Below the pieces are notes generated by a model. That model had not been told where the DNA came from, did not search any database, and saw only the letters and a list, made by a program, of their open reading frames with translations. This document shows positions 1-14,060 of a stretch of DNA of 64,000 nucleotides, piece after piece. The translations under genes and the position numbers were made by a program. Source of the stretch: Acanthochlamys bracteata (taxonomy: Eukaryota > Streptophyta > Magnoliopsida > Pandanales > Velloziaceae); assembly GCA_019914995.1 (NCBI GenBank), contig CM034142.1, positions 3,677,031 through 3,741,030 of the forward strand. Reading direction: 5' to 3'. Numbering within the stretch: position 1 is the stretch's first letter; every line of letters starts with the position of its first letter.

Positions 1-132
1 CAGAATGATAGAGAGGAGCACGCAACTGAACTATCAAAGCTAGGGGCTGCTAACTCATTGCCTGTCTTGAGGAGAAGTTAAACCCCCAACCAAAACTCTT
101 AGCATTTTTAACTTGATAAGGGAGAGAAACAG
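1..132. repeat. Array 1 partial unit at the window edge
   Basis: This is the last part of a monomer whose beginning lies outside the window. It matches the bases just before each later unit start. Confidence 0.9.
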
Positions 133-1755
133 ATGAAAACGTTCGCAATCAAGACATACATTCAGCACAAACAAATCAGAGAAGCACCTAACTTAACCAA
201 GCAAGCAAATAACTTCTTCACTTATTACAATCAATGTTCGAAAGTAGACCTTCTCACAGCCCTCGCGTGGTTCTTTTTCGACACGAAAGTTAGAGAAAAG
301 ATTAGACCTCCTAATGAGAAGCTTAGTCAAGCCAACTTGTCGTTCGATGAACTGCCCTGGATACCTAAAAGAGCAATGATGCAATAGGGAACAAATAGCA
401 AACCAGAACGTGTATGAGATAATTAGCAACTTATGGTGACAAAAGGATCACAACGAGCACCAATAATCAAAACAATAAAACCAGAACTACCAGATTGTTT
501 AAGTGTTTTGATTTTAAGCGTAGAAAATGGCAGAATATCGATCCCAACATTGCAAATTCTGAGTTGAAGTAGAGTATTATGAATGGGAAGGAAATCTTAT
601 GTCATAGAGAATTAACTCAATCAAAAACAAAAAGTGAACACAAAGGCAAGATATCATATTAGCCGTAGGGTTGTTTGTCAAGTATTACGTAGAGAATTTA
701 CATTACTGGAGTTTTTGACCTTTTAGGTATAATTCGTTAATTTTAAACGACAACCAACCTTAAAGGAAAAAGCTTATAACCCTGCCACAAACTGTTAGTT
801 AGCATATTAGAAAAATAGTACTAAAGAACAGAATGATCTAACATTTGTAAATAGTAGAACGTTCCATCCGCTATTATATCGGTTGTTTAAACTTTTGCAG
901 AAGTACAATAAAAGTGTGACTTCGCAGATTAAGCAAGTCTTCCATAAAAAATTTTTAGAAAGGCTTAGGAATAACGATGTACACATCAAATTCATTTCCT
1001 AATGTTACTCTCATAATCGAACGAAAAACAATAAGGTATGTCGATGAAAAAAGGTGCACATTTCGTGCAGACTTTATACTTCAAAGCATGTCGATACTGA
1101 AAATCGAAGTTCGCAAAGTAAGACAAAATAATCGTTCAAGAACTCCTAACTCCTACCTGTTACTTCTAACAAGCTTCCATCTCTACATGGCATGAAACAG
1201 AAAACATATTACAAGATACATAGTTGAGTCGGTCAGATTAGCAGTAGAAACTAATTAATCAGTTACAAACAAACTTAAGCATCAAGAAAGAAGAATCCAG
1301 AAAATAGGCATCTTACTACGTGGTACTTCGATGCCTGGTTTATTAGCACAACGTCCCTTCAACAGGCCATCCGCTACATGAAAAACCTAAAACAAAGTGG
1401 AAGTTAGGGAAAAATCATTAGGCAAAGATACTAAGTAGGAAGTTCCATGAAAGATTCAGAGGAGCAGAAAACTTAACTTTTAAGTTGAGTGGCAGCTTAA
1501 TAGATCGCGAGCATTGAAGACAACTTTGACTTACAACCAGAAGTCAAACTTTTTCAGAGATGAAACAAAGCAGGCAAAACAAAAACAATCAAACCCGAGG
1601 AAACTTAGAAAATCAAGAAGAAGCAGAATGATAGAGAGGAGCACGCAACTTAACTATCAAAGCTAGGGGCTGCTAACTCATTGCCTGTCTTGAGGAGAAG
1701 TTAAACCCCCAACCAAAACTCTTAGCATTTTTAACTTGATAAGGGAGAGAAACAG
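133..1755. repeat. Array 1 unit, standard length 1623 bp
   Basis: A clean standard monomer of the left subfamily. It carries GAAGTAGAG where most units have GAAGTATAG, which puts a stop in the recurrent plus-strand open frame. This shows that frame is not under selection. Confidence 0.9.
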
Positions 1756-3370
1756 ATGAAAACGTTCGCAATCAAGACATACATTCAGCACAAACAAATC
1801 AGAGAAGCACCTAACTTAACCAAGCAAGCAAATAACTTCTTCACTTATTACAATCAATGTTCGAAAGTAGACCTTCTCACCAGCCCTCGCGTGGTTCTTT
1901 CGACACGAAGTTAGAGAAAAGATTAGACCTCCCTAATGAGAAGCTTAGTCAAGCCAACTGTTCGTTCGATGAACTGCCCTGGATACCTAAAAGAGCAATG
2001 ATGCAATAGGGAACAAATAGCAAACCAAGAACGTGTATGAGATAATTAGCAACTTATGGTGACAAAAGGATCACAGCGAGCACCAATAATCAAAACAATA
2101 AAACCAGAACGACCAGATTGTTTAAGTGTTTTGATTTTAAGCGTAGAAAATGGCAGAATATCGATCCCAACTTTGCAAATTCTGAGTCGAAGTAGAGTAT
2201 TATGAATGGGAAGGAAATCTTATGTCATAGAGAATTAACTCAATCAAAAACAAAAAGTGAACACAAAGGCAAGATATCATATAAGCCGTAGGGTTGTTTG
2301 TCAAGTATTACGTAGAGAATTTACATTACTGGAGTTTTTGACCTTTTAGGTATAATTCGTTAATTTTAAACGACAACCAACCTTAAAGGAAAAAGCTTAT
2401 AACCCTGCCACAAACTGTTAGTTAGCATATTAGAAATATAGTACTAAAGAACAGAATGATCTAACATTTGTAAATAGTAGAACGTTCCATCCGCTATTAT
2501 ATCGGTTGTTTAAACTTTTGCAGAAGTACAATAAAAGTGTGACTTCGCAGATTAAGCAAGTCTTCCATAAGAAATTTTTAGAAAGGCTTAGGAATAACGA
2601 TGTACACATCAAATTCATTTCTTAATGTTACTCTCATAATCGAACGAAACAATAAGGTATGTCGACAGAAAGAAGCTGCGGCTGTGCACTTTATACTTCA
2701 AAGCATGTCAGATACGAAATCGAAGTTCGCAGTAAGACAAAATAATCGTTCAAGAACTGCTAACTCCTACCTGCTACTTCTAACAAGCTTCCATCTCTAC
2801 ATGGCATGAAACAGAAAACATATTACAAGATACATAGTTGAGTCGGTCAGATTAGCAGTAGAAACTAATTAATCAGTTACAAACAAACTTAAGCATCAAG
2901 AAAGAAGAATCCGCAAAAATAGGCATCTTACTACGTGGTACTTGATGCACGGTTTATTAGCACAACGTCCCTTCAACAGGCCATCCGCTACATTAAAAAC
3001 CTAAAACAAAGTGGAAGTTAGGGAAAAATCATTAGGCAAAAGATACTAAGTAGGAAGTTCCATGAAAGATTCAGAGGAGCAGAAACTTAACTTTTAAGTT
3101 GAGTGGCAGTTTCTTCAATAGATCGCGAGCATTGAAGACAACTTTGACTTACAACCAGGAAGTCAAACGTTTTAGAGCTGAAACAAAGCTGGCAAAACAA
3201 AAACAATCAAACCCGAGGAAACTTAGAAAATCAAGAAGAAGCTAGAATGATAGAGAGGAGCACGAATCAACTATCAAAGCTAGGTTGCTAACTCATTGTC
3301 TGTCTTGAGGAGAAGTTAAACCCCCAACCAAAACTCTTAGCATTTTTAACTTGATAAGGGAGAGAAACAG
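1756..3370. repeat. Array 1 unit, standard length 1615 bp
   Basis: Close to the preceding unit, with the same stop in the plus-strand frame, so the two belong to one recent local amplification. Confidence 0.9.
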
Positions 3371-5849
3371 ATGAAAACGTTCGCAATCAAGACATACACT
3401 CAGCACAAACAAATCAGAGAAGCACCTAACTTAACCAAGCAAGCAAATAACTTCTTCACTTATTACAATCAATGTTCGAAAAGTAGACCTTCTCACCAGC
3501 CCTCGCGTGGTTCTTTTCGACACGAAGTTAGAGAAAAGATTAGACCTCCCTAATGAGAAGCTTAGTCAAGCCAACTGTTCGTTCGATGAACTGCCCTGGA
3601 TACCTAAAAGAGCAATGATGCAATAGGGAACAAATAGCAAACCAGAACGTGTATGAGATAATTAGCAACTTATGGTGACAAAAGGATCACAACGAGCACC
3701 AATAATCAAAACAATAAAACCGAAACGACCAGATTGTTTAAGTGTTTTGATTTTAAGCGAGAAAATGGCGAATATCGATCCCAACATTGCAAATTCTGAG
3801 TCGAAGTAGAGTATTATGAATGGGAAGGAAATCTTATGTCATAGAGAATTAACTCAATCAAAAACAAAAAGTGAACACAAAGGCAAGATATCATATAAGC
3901 CGTAGGGTTGTTTGTCAAGTATTACGTAGAGAATTTACATTACTGGAGTTTTTGACCTTTTAGGTATAATTCGTTAATTTTAAACGACAACCAACCTTAA
4001 AGGAAAAAGCTTATAACCCTGCCACAAACTGTTAGTTAGCATATTAGAAAAATAGTACTAAAGAACAGAATGATCTAACATTTGTAAATAGTAGAATGTT
4101 CCATCCGCTATTATATCGGTTGTTTAAACTTTTGCATAAGTCCAATAAAAGTGTGACTTCGCAGATTAAGCAAGTCTTCCATAAAAATTTTTTAGAAAGA
4201 ATGGCTTAGGAATAACGATGTACTAATCAAATTCATTTCCTAATGTTACTCTCATAATCGAACGAAACAATAAGGTATCTCGACAGAAAGCAGCTGCAGC
4301 TGCGCACTTTAGTCTTCAAAGCATGTCAGATACGAAATCGAAGTTCGTAGTAAGACAAAATAATCGTTCAAGAACTGCTAACTCCTACCTGTTACTTCTA
4401 ACAAGCTTCCATCGCGACATGGCATAAAACAGAAAACATGTTACAAGATACATAGTTGAGTCGATCACATTAGCAAATGATGCAATAGGGAACAAATAGC
4501 AAAACAGAATGTGTATGAGATAATTAGCAACTTTTGGTGACAGAAGGATCACAACGAGCACCAATAATCAAAATAATAAACCAGAACTACCAGATTGTTT
4601 AATTGTTTTGATTTTAAGCGCAGAAAATGGCAGAATTTCGATCCCAACAATGCAAATTCTGAGTTGAAGTATAGTATTATGAATGGGAAGGAAATCTTAC
4701 ATCATAGAGAATTAACTCAATCAAAAGCAAAAAGTGAACACAAGGCAAGATATCATATAAACCGTGGGGTTGTTTGTCAAGTATTACGAGAGAATATACA
4801 TTCTTTGGAGTTTTTGACCTTTTAGGTATAATTCGTTAATTTAAAACCACAACCAACTTTAAAGGAAAAAGCTTATAACCCTCCCACAAACTGTTAGTTA
4901 GCATATTAGAAAAATAGTACTAAAGAACAGAGTGATCTAACATTTGTAAATAGTAGAATGTTCCATCCGCTATTATATCGGTTGTTTAAACTTTTGCAGA
5001 AGTCCAATAAAAGTGTGACTTCGCAGATTAAGCAAGTCTTCCATAAAAGATTTTTAGAAAGAATGGCTTAGGAATAACGATGTACTAATCAAATTCATTT
5101 CCTAATGTTACTCTCATAATCGAACGAAACAATAAGGTATCTCGATTGAAAGTAAACAGCGTGCAAGACTTTAGTCTTCAAAGCATGTCGATCTGAAATC
5201 GAAGTTCGTAGTAAGACAAAATAATCGTTCAAGAATCGCTAACTCCTACCATTACTTCTAACAAGCTTCCATCTCTACATGGCATAAAACGAAAACATGT
5301 TACAAGATACATGGTTGAGTCGATCAGATTAGCGTGTAAACTAATTAATCGGTAAAAACAAACTTAAGCATCAAGAAAAAAGAATCCAGAAAATAGGCAT
5401 CTTACTACGTGGTACTTCGATGCCTGGTTTATTAGAACAACGTCCCTTCAACAGGCCATCATCCGCTACATTAAAAACTTAAAACAAAGTGGAAGTTAGG
5501 GAAAAATCATTGGGCAAACATACTAAGTAAGTAGGAAGTTCTATAAGAATTCAGAGGAGCGTAAAACTTAACTTTTAAGTTGAGTGGCATATTAATAGAT
5601 CGCGAGCATTGAAGACAACTTTGACTTACAACCAGAAGTCAAACTTTTTTAGAGATGAAACAAAGCAGGCAAAACAAAAACAATCAAACCCGAGGAAACT
5701 TAGAAAATCAAGAAGAAGCAGAATGATAGAGAGGAGCACGCAACTTAACTATCAAAGCTAGGGATCGCTAACTCATTGCTCTGTCTTGAGAGAAGTTAAA
5801 CCCCAACCAAAACTCTTAGCATTTTTAACTTGATAAGGGAGAGAAGCAG
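3371..5849. repeat. Array 1 compound (higher-order) unit, 2479 bp
   Basis: A unit that runs normally to about 4470 and then jumps back within the monomer at CACATTAGC/AAATGATGCAATAGGG, so about 0.86 kb is present twice. The second copy (about 4475-5849) ends with the normal monomer end. From about 5140 the sequence becomes garbled at CAG/CTG positions relative to the sister unit at 9073. Confidence 0.9.
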
Positions 5850-7451
5850 ATGAAAACGTTCGCAATCAAGACATACATTCAAAGACAAACAAATCGAATA
5901 GAAGCACCTAACTTAACCAAGCAAGCAAATAACTTCTTCACTTATTACAATCAATGTTCGAAAAGTAGACCTTCTCACCAGCCCTCGCGTGGTTCTTTCC
6001 ACACGGAAATTAGAAAAGATTAGACCTCTCCTAATGAGAAGCTTAGTCAAGCCAAAATAACTGTTCGTTCGATGAACTGCCCTCGGATACCTAAAAGAGC
6101 AATGATGCAATAGGGAACAAATAGCAAAAAGCAGAACGTGTATGAGATAATTAGCAACTTATGGTGACAAAAGGATCACAAACTGAGCACCAATAATCAA
6201 AACAATAAAACCCGAACGACCAGATTGTTTAAGTGTTTTGATTTTAAGCGAGAAAATGGCGAGAATATCGATCCCAACATTGCAAATTCTGAGTCGAAGT
6301 AGAGTATTATGAATGGGAAGGAAATCTTATGTCATAGAGAATTAACTCAATCAAAAACAAAAAGTGAACACAAAGGCAAGATATCATATAAGCCGTAGGG
6401 TTGTTTGTCAAGTATTACGTAGAGAATTTACATTACTGGAGTTTTTGACCTTTTAGGTATAATTCGTTAATTTTAAACGACAACCAACCTTAAAGGAAAA
6501 AGCTTATAACCCTGCCACAAACTGTTTGTTAGCATATTAGAAAAATAGTACTAAAGAACAGAATGATCTACCATTTGTAAATAGTAGAACGTTCCATCCG
6601 CTATTATATCGGTTGTTTAAACTTTTGCAGAAGTACAATAAAAGTGTGACTTCGCAGATTAAGCAAGTGTTCGATAAAAAATTTTTGGAAAGGCTTAGGA
6701 ATAAGGATGTACACATCAAATTCATTTCCTAATGTTACTCTCATAATCGAACGAAACAATAAGGTATGTCGATTCTCAGCTTGACTTTATACTTCAAAGC
6801 ATGAAATCGATAAAAATCGAAGTTCGTAGTAAGACAAAATAATCGTTCAAGAATCGCTAAACATTACTTCTAACAAGCTTCCATCTCTACATGGCATGAA
6901 ACAGAAAAACACATTACAAGATACATAGTTGAGTCGGTCAGTTAGCAAGAAACTAATTAATCGATTACAAACAAACTTAAGCATCAAGAAAGAAGAATCA
7001 AAAAAATAGGCATCTTACTACGTGGTAAGTGTTTGATGCACGGTTTATTAGCACAACGCGATCCCTTCAATGTGCCATCCGCTACATGAAAAACCTAAAA
7101 CAAAGTGGAAGTTAGGGGAAAATCATTAGGCAAGGATATTAAGTAGGAAGTTCCATGAAAGATTCAGAGGAGCAAAACTTAACTTTTAAGTTGAGTGGCA
7201 ACAATAGATCGCGAGCATTGAAGACAACTTTGACTTACAACTGAAGTTCAAACGTTTTTAGAGCTGAAACAAAGCAGGCAAAACAAAAACAATCAAACCC
7301 GAGGAAACTTAGAAAATCAAGAAGAAGCGAGAATGATAGAGATATTAGAAAAATAGAACTATCAAAGCTTGATCTAACTCATTTGTCTTGAGGAGAAGTT
7401 AAACCCCAACCAAAACTCTTAGCATTTTTAACTTGATAAGGAGAGAAACAG
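5850..7451. repeat. Array 1 unit, 1602 bp, noisy
   Basis: A standard monomer with many small indels and replaced triplets compared with clean units. Most fall at CAG or CTG. Reading frames here are unreliable. Confidence 0.85.
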
Positions 7452-9072
7452 ATGAAAACGTTCGCAATCAAGAACATACATTTCAAGACAAACAAATCGT
7501 AGAAGCACCTAACTTAACCAAGCAAGCAAATAACTTCTTCACTTATTACAATCAATGTCGAAAGTAGACCTTCTCACCAAATCGTTCGTGGTTCTTTCGA
7601 CACGAAGTTAGAGAAAAGATTAGACCTCCTAATGAGAAGCATTAGTCAAGCCAACATGTTCGTTCGATGAAATAGTCGGATACCTAAAAGTGCAATGATG
7701 CAATAGGGAACAAATAGCAAACCAGAACGTGTATGAGATAATTAGCAACTTATGGTGACAAAAGATCACAAATGAGCACCAATAATCAAAATAATAAAAC
7801 CAGAACTACAAGATTGTTTAAGTGTTTTGATTTTAAGCGTAGAAAATGGCAGAATATCGATCCCAACATTGCAAATTCTGAGCTGAAGTATAGTATTATG
7901 AATGGGAAGGAAATCTTATATCATAGAGAATTAACTCAAACAAAAACAAAAAGTGAACACAAGGCAAGATCTCATATAAGCCGCACGGTTGTTTGTCAAG
8001 TATTACGTAGAGAATTTACATTCTGGAGTTTTTGACCATTTAGGTATAATTCGTTAATTTAAAACGACAACCAACTTTAAAGGAAAAAGCTTATAACCCT
8101 GCCACAAACTGTTAGTTAGCATATTAGAAAAATAGTACTAAAGAAATGAATGATCTAACATTTGTAAATAGTAGAATGTTCCATCAGCTAGTATATCGGT
8201 TGTTTAAACTTTTGCAGAAGTCTAATAAAAGTGTGACTTCGCAGATTAAGTAAGTCTTCCATATAAAAATTTTAGAAAGAATGGCTTAGGAAAAACGATG
8301 TACTCATCAAATTCATTTCCTAATGTTACTCTCATAATCAACCGAAACAATAAGGTATCTCGACGAAAAGAAGAATTTGGTTGCGCACTTTATCTTCAAA
8401 GCATGTCGATCTGAAATCGAAGTTCGTAGTAAAGACAAAATAATCGTTCAAGAACTGCTAACTCCTCCTACATTACTTCTAACAAGCTTCCATCTCTACA
8501 TGGCATAAAGCAGAAAACATATTACAAGATACATGGTTGAGTCGATCAGATTAGCAAAGAGAAACTAATTAATCGATTAAAAACAAACTTAAGCATCAAG
8601 AAAAAGAATCCAAAATAGGCATCTTACTACGTGGTACTTGATGCACGGTTTATTAGAACAACGCCCCTTCAACAGGCCATCATCCGCTACATTAAAAACT
8701 TAAAACAAAGTGGAAGTTAGGGAAAAATCATTAGGCAAAGATACTAAGTAAGTAGGAAGTTCTATGAAAGATTCAGAGGAGCGAAAAACTTAACTTTTAA
8801 GTTGAGTGGCGACTTAATAGATCGCGAGCATTGAAGACAACTTTGACTTACAACCAGAAGTCAAACTTTTAGAGAGATGAAACAAAGCAGGCAAAACAAA
8901 AACAATCAAACCCGAGGAAACTTAGAAAATCAAGAAGAAGCAGAATGATAGAGAGGAGCACGCAACTTAACTATCAAAGCTAGGGGCTGCTAACTCATTG
9001 CCTGTCTTGAAGAGAAGTTAAACCCCCAACCAAAACTCTTAGCATTTTTAACCTGATAAGGGAGAGAAACAG
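7452..9072. repeat. Array 1 unit, 1621 bp, noisy in its first part
   Basis: A standard monomer. The first kilobase shows the same CAG/CTG-centred disruptions, and the end from about 8800 is clean. Confidence 0.85.
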
Positions 9073-11568
9073 ATGAAAAAGTTCGCAATCAAGACATACA
9101 TTCAGCACAAACAAATCAGAGATGCACCTAACTTACCAAGCAAGCAAAGCAAAACTTCTTCACTTATTACAATCAATGTTCGAAAGTAGACCTTCTCACC
9201 AGCCCTCGCGCGGTTCTTTCCACACGAAATTAGAGAAAAGATTAGACCTCCCTAATGAGAAGCTTAGTCAAGCCAACTGTTCGTTCGATGAACTGCTCTG
9301 GATACCTAAAAGAGCAATGATGCAATAGGGAACAAATAGCAAAACAGAATGTGTATGAGATAATTAGCAACTTATGGTGACAGAAGGATCACAACGAGCA
9401 CCAATAATCAAAACAATAAAACCAGAACGACCAGATTGTTTAAGTGTTTTGATTTTAAGCGTAGAAAATGGCAGAATATCGATCCCAACATTGCAAATTC
9501 TGAGTCGAAGTAGAGTATTATGAATGGGAAGGAAATCTTATGTCATAGAGAATTAACTCAATCAAAAACAAAAAGTGAACACAAAGGCAAGATATCATAT
9601 AAGCCGTAGGGTTGTTTGTCAAGTATTACGTGAGAGAATTTACATTCTTGGAGTTTTTGACCTTTTAGGTATAATTCGTTAATTTTAAACGACAACCAAC
9701 CTTAAAGGAAAAAGCTTATAACCCTGCCACAAACTGTTAGTTAGCATATTAGAAAAATAGTACTAAAGAACACAATGATCTAACATTTGTAAATAGTAGA
9801 ATGTTCCATCCGCTATTATATCGGTTGTTTAAACTTTTGCATAAGTCCAATAAAAGTGTGACTTCGCAGATTAAGCAAGTCTTCCATAAAAATTTTTTAG
9901 AAAGAATGGCTTAGGAATAACGATGTACTAATCAAATTCATTTCCTAATGTTACTCTCATAATCGAACGAAACAATAAGGTATCTCGACAGAAAGAAGCC
10001 GCAGCTGCGCACTTTAGTCTTCAAAGCATGTCAGATACGAAATCGAAGTTCGTAGTAAGACAAAATAATCGTTCAAGAACTGCTAACTCCTACCTGTTAC
10101 TTCTAACAAGCTTCCATCGCGACATGGCATAAAACAGAAAACATGTTACAAGATACATAGTTGAGTCGATCACATTAGCAAATGATGCAATAGGGAACAA
10201 ATAGCAAAACAGAATGTGTATGAGATAATTAGCAACTTTTGGTGACAGAAGGATCACAACGAGCACCAATAATCAAAATAATAAACCAGAACTACCAGAT
10301 TGTTTAATTGTTTTGATTTTAAGCGCAGAAAATGGCAGAATTTCGATCCCAACAATGCAAATTCTGAGTTGAAGTATAGTATTATGAATGGGAAGGAAAT
10401 CTTACATCATAGAGAATTAACTCAATCAAAAGCAAAAAGTGAACACAAGGCAAGATATCATATAAACCGTGGGGTTGTTTGTCAAGTATTACGTAGAGAA
10501 TATACATTACTGGAGTTTTTGACCTTTTAGGTATAATTCGTTAATTTAAAACCACAACCAACTTTAAAGGAAAAAGCTTATAACCCTCCCACAAACTGTT
10601 AGTTAGCATATTAGAAAAATAGTACTAAAGAACAGAGTGATCTAACATTTGTAAATAGTAGAATGTTCCATCCGCTATTATATCGGTTGTTTAAACTTTT
10701 GCAGAAGTCCAATAAAAGTGTGACTTCGCAGATTAAGCAAGTCTTCCATAAAAGATTTTTAGAAAGAATGGCTTAGGAATAACGATGTACTAATCAAATT
10801 CATTTCCTAATGTTACTCTCATAATCGAACGAAACAATAAGGTATCTCGACAGAAACGGCGGTGACAAAAATTTGCAAGACTTTAGTCTTCAAAGCATGT
10901 CAGATACGAAATCGAAGTTCGTAGTAAGACAAAATAATCGTTCAAGAACTGCTAACTCCTACCTGTTACTTCTAACAAGCTTCCATCTCTACATGGCATA
11001 AAACAGAAAACATGTTACAAGATACATGGTTGAGTCGATCAGATTAGCAGCAGAAACTAATTAATCAGGTAAAAACAAACTTAAGCATCAAGAAAAAAGA
11101 ATCCAGAAAATAGGCATCTTACTACGTGGTACTTCGATGCCTGGTTTATTAGAACAACGTCCCTTCAACAGGCCATCATCCGCTACATTAAAAACTTAAA
11201 ACAAAGTGGAAGTTAGGGAAAAATCATTGGGCAAACATACTAAGTAAGTAGGAAGTTCTATGAAAGATTCAGAGGAGCAGAAAACTTAACTTTTAAGTTG
11301 AGTGGCAGCTTAATAGATCGCGAGCATTGAAGACAACTTTGACTTACAACCAGAAGTCAAACTTTTTCAGAGATGAAACAAAGCAGGCAAAACAAAAACA
11401 ATCAAACCCGAGGAAACTTAGAAAATCAAGAAGAAGCGAGAATGATAGAGAGAGCACGCAACTTAACTATCAAAGCTTAGGTTTCGCTAACTCATTACTG
11501 TCTTGAAGAGAAGTTAAACCCCCAACCAAAACTCTTAGCATTTTTAACTTTGATAAGGGGAGAGAAAG
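9073..11568. repeat. Array 1 compound unit, 2496 bp
   Basis: The clean sister of the compound unit at 3371. It has the same internal jump (at about 10171-10190), and the part-unit after the junction is nearly base-for-base the same as 4475-5140. Confidence 0.9.
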
Positions 11569-13295
11569 ATGAAAAAGTTCGCAATCAAGACATACATTCA
11601 GCACAAACAAATCGAGATGCACCTAACTTAACCAAGCAAGCAAATAACTTCTTTACTTATTACAATCAATGTTGAAAGTAGACCTTCTCACCAGCCCTCG
11701 CGTGGTTCTTTCAACACGAAATTAGAGAAAAGATTAGACCTCCCTAATGAGAAGCTTAGTCAAGCCAACTGTTCGTTCGATGAACTGCCCTGGATACCTA
11801 AAAGAGCAAGGATGCAATAGGGAACAAATAGCAAAGCAGAATGTGTATGAGATAATTAGCAACTTATGGTGACAAAAGGATCACAACGAGCACCAATAAT
11901 CAAAATAATAAAGCCAGAACTCCCAAATTGTTTAAATGTTTTGATTTTAAGCGTAGAAAATGGCAGAATATCGATCCCAACATTGCAAATTATGAGTTGA
12001 AGTATAGTATTATGAATGGGAAGGAAATCTTATATCATAGAGAATTAACTCAAGCAAAAACAAAAAGTGAACACAAGGCAAGATATCATATAAGCCGTAG
12101 GGTTGTTTGTCAAGTATTACGTAGAGAATTTACATTACTGGAGTTTTTGACCTTTTAGGTATAATTCGTTAATTTAAAACGACAACCAACTTTAAAAAGA
12201 AAAAGCTTATAACCTCGCCACAAATCATTTAGTTAGCATATTAAAAAAATAGTACTAAAGAACAGAATGATCTAACATTTGTAAATAGTAGAATGTTCCA
12301 TCCGCTCTTATATCGGTTGTTTAAACTTTTGCAGAAGTCCAATAAAGGTTTGACTTCGCAGATTAAATAAGTCTTCCATAAAAAATTTTTAGAAAGAATG
12401 GCTTAGGAATAACGATGTACTCATCAAATTAATTTCCTAATGTTACTCTCATAATCGAGCGAAACAATAAGGTATCTCGATGAAAGAAGCCGCAATACAA
12501 GACTTTAGTCTTCAAAGCATGTCGAATCTGAAATCGAAGTTCGTAGTAAGACAAAATAATCGTTCAAGAACGCTAACTCCTACACCATTACTTCTAACAA
12601 GCTTCCATCTCGACATGGCATAAAAAGCAGAAAACATGTTACAAGATACATAGTTGAGTCGATCACATTAGCAAATGATGCAATAGGGAACAAATAGCAA
12701 AATTAATGTGTATGAGATAAACAAACTTTGGCATCAAGGAAAAAGACCAATAATCAAAATAATAATCGGAACTACAGTTGTTTAATTGTTTTGATTTTAG
12801 CGCAGAAAAACAAATTCGATCCCAACAATGCAAATTCAGTATAGTATTATGAATACATTAAAATCTTAAAACAAAGTAACTCAATCAAAAGCAAAAATGA
12901 ACACAAGGCAAATCATACTAAGTAAGTAGGAAGTTCCATGAAAGATTGAGAGTTTTGACCTTTTAGAGAGTTAATTTAAAAATAACTTTTAAGTTGAGTG
13001 GCAGTTAATAGACCGTGCATTTGTTGAAGACAACTTTGATTTAAACCACAAGTCAAACTTTTAAAGATTTTTAGAAAGAAAACCCTGGCAAAACAAAAAC
13101 AATCAAACCCGAAAACTTAGAAAATCAACAAGAATCTTGTGGCATAAAGAGAATGATCCAGTATTAGAGAGAGGAGCACGCAACAACTATCTATCAAGTA
13201 CTTGTTTAAAACATTTGTCTTGAAAAAGTTAAAACCCCAACCAAAACTTATAGCATTTTTAACTTTTCCGCTACATTAAAACTTAAAACAAAGAG
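11569..13295. repeat. Array 1 compound-type unit running into scrambled sequence
   Basis: It starts as a normal unit and reaches the compound junction at about 12661-12680. It then degenerates into a patchwork in which short pieces from different phases of the monomer follow one another. The part from about 12690 is described separately. Confidence 0.7.
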
Positions 13296-14060
13296 ATGAA
13301 AAAGTTCGCAAAATCAAGACATCTTCCATAAAAATTTTTAGAAAGAATGCACCTTAGGAATAACCAACTAATCAAAAATTCATTTAGAAAATCTAATTAT
13401 TACAATCAATGTTAACTATCAAACAAGACCTTCTCGACAGCCCTCAATTGGTGGTTCATTTTCCCACGACAAGGATCTTAGAGAAAATATCAAGACCTCC
13501 AAATGAGAAGCTTAGTAAGACAAAATAATCGTTCAAGAACTGCTAACTTCGGATACCCTAAAGAGCAATTGACCTCTGCAATAAGGAACAAATAGTTAAA
13601 AGATACATGGTTGAGATGAATTAGAACAAAACAAATTAATGTGTATGAGTAAAACAAAAGGATTAAGCACCAATAAAAAACAATAAAACCAAAGAACTAT
13701 CTTAGATTGTTTAAGTGTTTTGATTTTATTAGAAAAACGTCCCTTCGATCCCAACATTGCAAATTACATTAAAAAGTATTATGAATGGGAAGGTTAGGGA
13801 AAAATCATAGAGAATTAACTCAATCAAAAAAAAAAAAAGTGAACATGAAAGGCAAGATATCATATAAACCTTAGGGTTGTTTTCAAGTTACGTGAGAGAA
13901 TTTAATAGAGTTCGAGTTTTGACCTTTTAGGTATAATTCTTTAATTTACAAACGAAGTCCAACTTTAAAGGAAAAAGAAATAAAGGCAAAACAAAAACAA
14001 TCAAATATTAGAAAAATAGTACTAAAAATCAAGAATGATCTAACATTTGTAAATAGTAAC
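12690..14060. other. Scrambled mosaic of array 1 fragments, probable assembly artefact
   Basis: Pieces of 10-60 bases from different monomer positions alternate here. For example, the segment before the unit start is followed by the piece normally about 900 bases away, and the unit-start landmark at 13296 is embedded among unrelated phases. No duplication or transposition mechanism makes such fine interleaving. A consensus drawn from reads placed in two different repeat registers would. Length and order in this stretch should not be trusted. Confidence 0.7.

Noticed and set aside
807-995. A 62-codon minus-strand frame seen in several array 1 units (MNLMCTSLFLSL...)
   Set aside because: It lies in a region that corresponds to intron or untranslated sequence of the single copy, is rich in phase-breaking indels in sister units, and shows no domain.
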